6,912 nucleotides of DNA from Chloroflexota bacterium (GTDB lineage: Bacteria > Chloroflexota > Anaerolineae > 4572-78 > J111), in contig RFJV01000226.1 of the NCBI GenBank assembly GCA_003694775.1, positions 1 through 6,912 on the forward strand, written 5' to 3'. Below are positions 5,725-6,912 of this stretch, piece by piece (the stretch's first letter is position 1; every line of letters begins with the position of its first letter). The notes beneath the pieces were generated by a model, which saw only the letters and a list, made by a program, of their open reading frames with translations, made no database searches and was not told where the DNA came from. Position numbers and translations under genes: made by a program.

Positions 5725-5752
5725 CCGCCGTCAGGAAGTTACCGGTGAGTGA
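5705..5752 (+). other. 15-codon micro-ORF with a ribosome site, possible gene remnant
   Basis: ATG at 5705 is preceded by AGAAGG (5694-5699) with a 5-base gap, and reads MPVFLPHRRQEVTGE before TGA at 5750-5752. It ends 2 bases before the converging MarR gene. The ribosome site is among the better ones on this strand, which is odd for so short a frame. It could be the first codons of a downstream operon gene cut off when the MarR/ABC block arrived, a small peptide, or chance. The same bases also take part in the terminator hairpin candidate. Confidence 0.25.
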
Positions 5753-5754
5753 AT

Positions 5755-6234
5755 TCATTCCGTTTTGTTAACTTCCATTAAATGCATCAGCTCTACCAGC
5801 ACATCTTTGATTTCCTGCAGTCGTTTATCGGGTAACCGCCGCAAGTTGCGTCTCAGCAAAGGCAGTCCGCCCAAGGGGGTATTTTCAATAACGGTACGGC
5901 CGGCCTCTGTTAGCTCAACATTGACCACTCTGTTGTCTTCTTGAGAGCGGGTTCGGGTAACGAGGCCGTCTTTTTCGAGTTTGGCAATCAGGGCGGAAAC
6001 TGTACTGGCACTGTTGTGCAGAAAAGCCTGTGCTTGCCCTACCGTTGCTCCTCCCGTTTCGGCAAAGAAAAGCAGTAACGACAGTTCGCGGGGTTTGATA
6101 CCGTACTGTTCAATAAAACGATTGGCATATTGACGTTTAAAGCGCAGTAAATCAAGGAATTTGTGAAACACCTGGTCGGCAAAGGGAAGGTCTGTTTCGG
6201 TTATGAGGTCAATAGTTTCTTCATCGGTGGGCAT
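5755..6234 (-). CDS. MarR-family transcriptional regulator
   Basis: A 159-residue winged-helix regulator. Residues about 20-45 form the N-terminal dimerisation helix. The winged helix-turn-helix spans about 48-112: LSLLLFFAETGGATVGQAQAF, then the recognition helix NSASTVSALIAKLEKDGLV (74-92), then the wing RTRSQEDNRVVNVELTEAG (94-112), which is the MarR signature (D100 and R102 kept). C-terminal helices follow at 125-153. MarR proteins usually repress exporters or oxidative/phenolic-stress genes and are released by small ligands. The ATG at 6234 has GGAGG complementary to 6244-6248, 9 bases upstream. It overlaps the end of the ABC exporter gene on the same strand by 34 bases, so it is probably translated from the same mRNA and may autoregulate the exporter. 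It converges on the + strand membrane-protein pair. Confidence 0.88.
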   Translation of the reverse strand: MPTDEETIDLITETDLPFADQVFHKFLDLLRFKRQYANRFIEQYGIKPRELSLLLFFAETGGATVGQAQAFLHNSASTVSALIAKLEKDGLVTRTRSQEDNRVVNVELTEAGRTVIENTPLGGLPLLRRNLRRLPDKRLQEIKDVLVELMHLMEVNKTE

Positions 6235-6912
6235 TTTCCATTACCTCCGGAAGTTGAGAGAAATTGGCCCTGATAGAGTTCCCGATAGAGGCCATCTTGT
6301 TGAATCAAACTTTCATGCGTTCCCTGGGCAACAATACGGCCGTCCTGGACAACACAGATTAAATCCGCGTTACGGATGGTGCTGAGACGATGCGCAATAA
6401 CAACGGCGGTTCGTCCTTCCATCAGCTTGTCTAACGCTTCCTGAATAAGAGCCTCCGTTACCGTATCCACACTCGCCGTTGCTTCATCGAGAATAAGAAT
6501 GCGCGGGTTCACTAAAGCGGCGCGGGCAATACACAACAACTGCCGCTGGCCCACCGACAAATTTACGGCCCCTTCCAGAATCTGCGTCTCGTAACCATCG
6601 GGCAAGGCGGAAATAAAGTTGTGAGCATTCGCCAGCCTGGCCGCGGCGATGACCTCTGTCATAGCCGCATCCGGGCGGCCAAAGCGGATATTATCGGCGA
6701 TGGTGCCGGCAAAAAGAAACGGGTCTTGGGGAACCAGGCCAAACTGCCGGCGCAAAGACACCTGGGTTACGGAACGTACATCAATCCCATCGATGTAAAC
6801 AGCGCCTGAGGTGGCTTCATAAAAGCGGGCAATGAGATTGGCAATGGTTGTTTTGCCGGCGCCGGTTGGTCCCACTAAGGCCACCGTTTGCCCTGGCGCA
6901 ACCTCCAGGTTA
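6201..6912 (-). CDS. ABC exporter, C-terminal nucleotide-binding domain (5' end outside window)
   Basis: Only the 3' part is present; the frame runs through the right window edge, and the apparent start at 6884 is an internal GTG codon (valine in TVALVG). Numbering residues from that codon, all ATPase elements are visible: Walker A GPTGAGKTT (5-13), Q-loop VPQDPFLFAGTI, signature LSVGQRQ (V in place of the usual second G), Walker B RILILDEA with its catalytic Glu, D-loop SVD, and H-loop VIAHRLST. The pattern is that of exporter half-transporters with fused membrane and ATPase domains (MsbA/LmrA/BmrA-like), of which several occur as paired genes for heterodimers. Substrate unknown. Homologues normally end near LYRELYQGQF; about 19 extra residues follow here, coded by the stretch that also carries the ribosome site and start of the MarR gene. 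Confidence 0.9.
   Translation of the reverse strand, partial: NLEVAPGQTVALVGPTGAGKTTIANLIARFYEATSGAVYIDGIDVRSVTQVSLRRQFGLVPQDPFLFAGTIADNIRFGRPDAAMTEVIAAARLANAHNFISALPDGYETQILEGAVNLSVGQRQLLCIARAALVNPRILILDEATASVDTVTEALIQEALDKLMEGRTAVVIAHRLSTIRNADLICVVQDGRIVAQGTHESLIQQDGLYRELYQGQFLSTSGGNGKCPPMKKLLTS

Overview
The window looks like a GC-rich bacterial chromosome. A Chloroflexota-like host (Anaerolineae/Caldilineae type) is my best guess, from the mix of a YwiC-like protein, a DUF2249-cupin protein, small oxidase-like membrane proteins and a heptamer tandem array. No rRNA or other phylogenetic marker is present, so this is an inference. I see no tRNA, rRNA, CRISPR array or insertion sequence, and no gene-free stretch longer than 300 bases.

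Region 1 (1-2640, + strand) is a tight three-gene operon: a YwiC-like membrane protein with a TTG start, a soluble DUF2249-cupin fusion, and a polytopic membrane protein with intramembrane histidines that resembles NnrS distantly. Spacing between genes is 0 and 5 bases. Two hairpins lie in the convergent gap after it. Region 2 (2644-4789) is less GC-rich and holds a divergent pair, a short-chain dehydrogenase (-) and an AraC-family regulator (+). They share a 217-base AT-rich intergenic region with two back-to-back promoter candidates and two palindromes. Region 3 (4756-5670) starts with a 10-unit 7-bp tandem repeat that encodes the AraC tail and runs almost to the next start codon. Two tandem paralogous four-helix membrane proteins follow, with a motif like the haem-copper oxidase subunit I / NorB / NnrS world. 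Region 4 (5684-6912, - strand) holds the 3' end of an ABC exporter gene and an overlapping MarR-family regulator, converging on region 3.

Working model (inference): regions 1 and 3 are parts of one accessory respiratory or nitrosative-stress locus, because DUF2249, NnrS-like and small oxidase-I-like proteins tend to accompany denitrification and NO-handling genes. The SDR/AraC pair sits between them, with different base composition, and may be an insertion. The catalytic enzymes of such a locus (NO reductase, nitrite reductase) are not in this window. The most unusual structure is the heptamer array: loss of one unit upstream of the AraC stop would join the AraC frame to the next membrane-protein frame.
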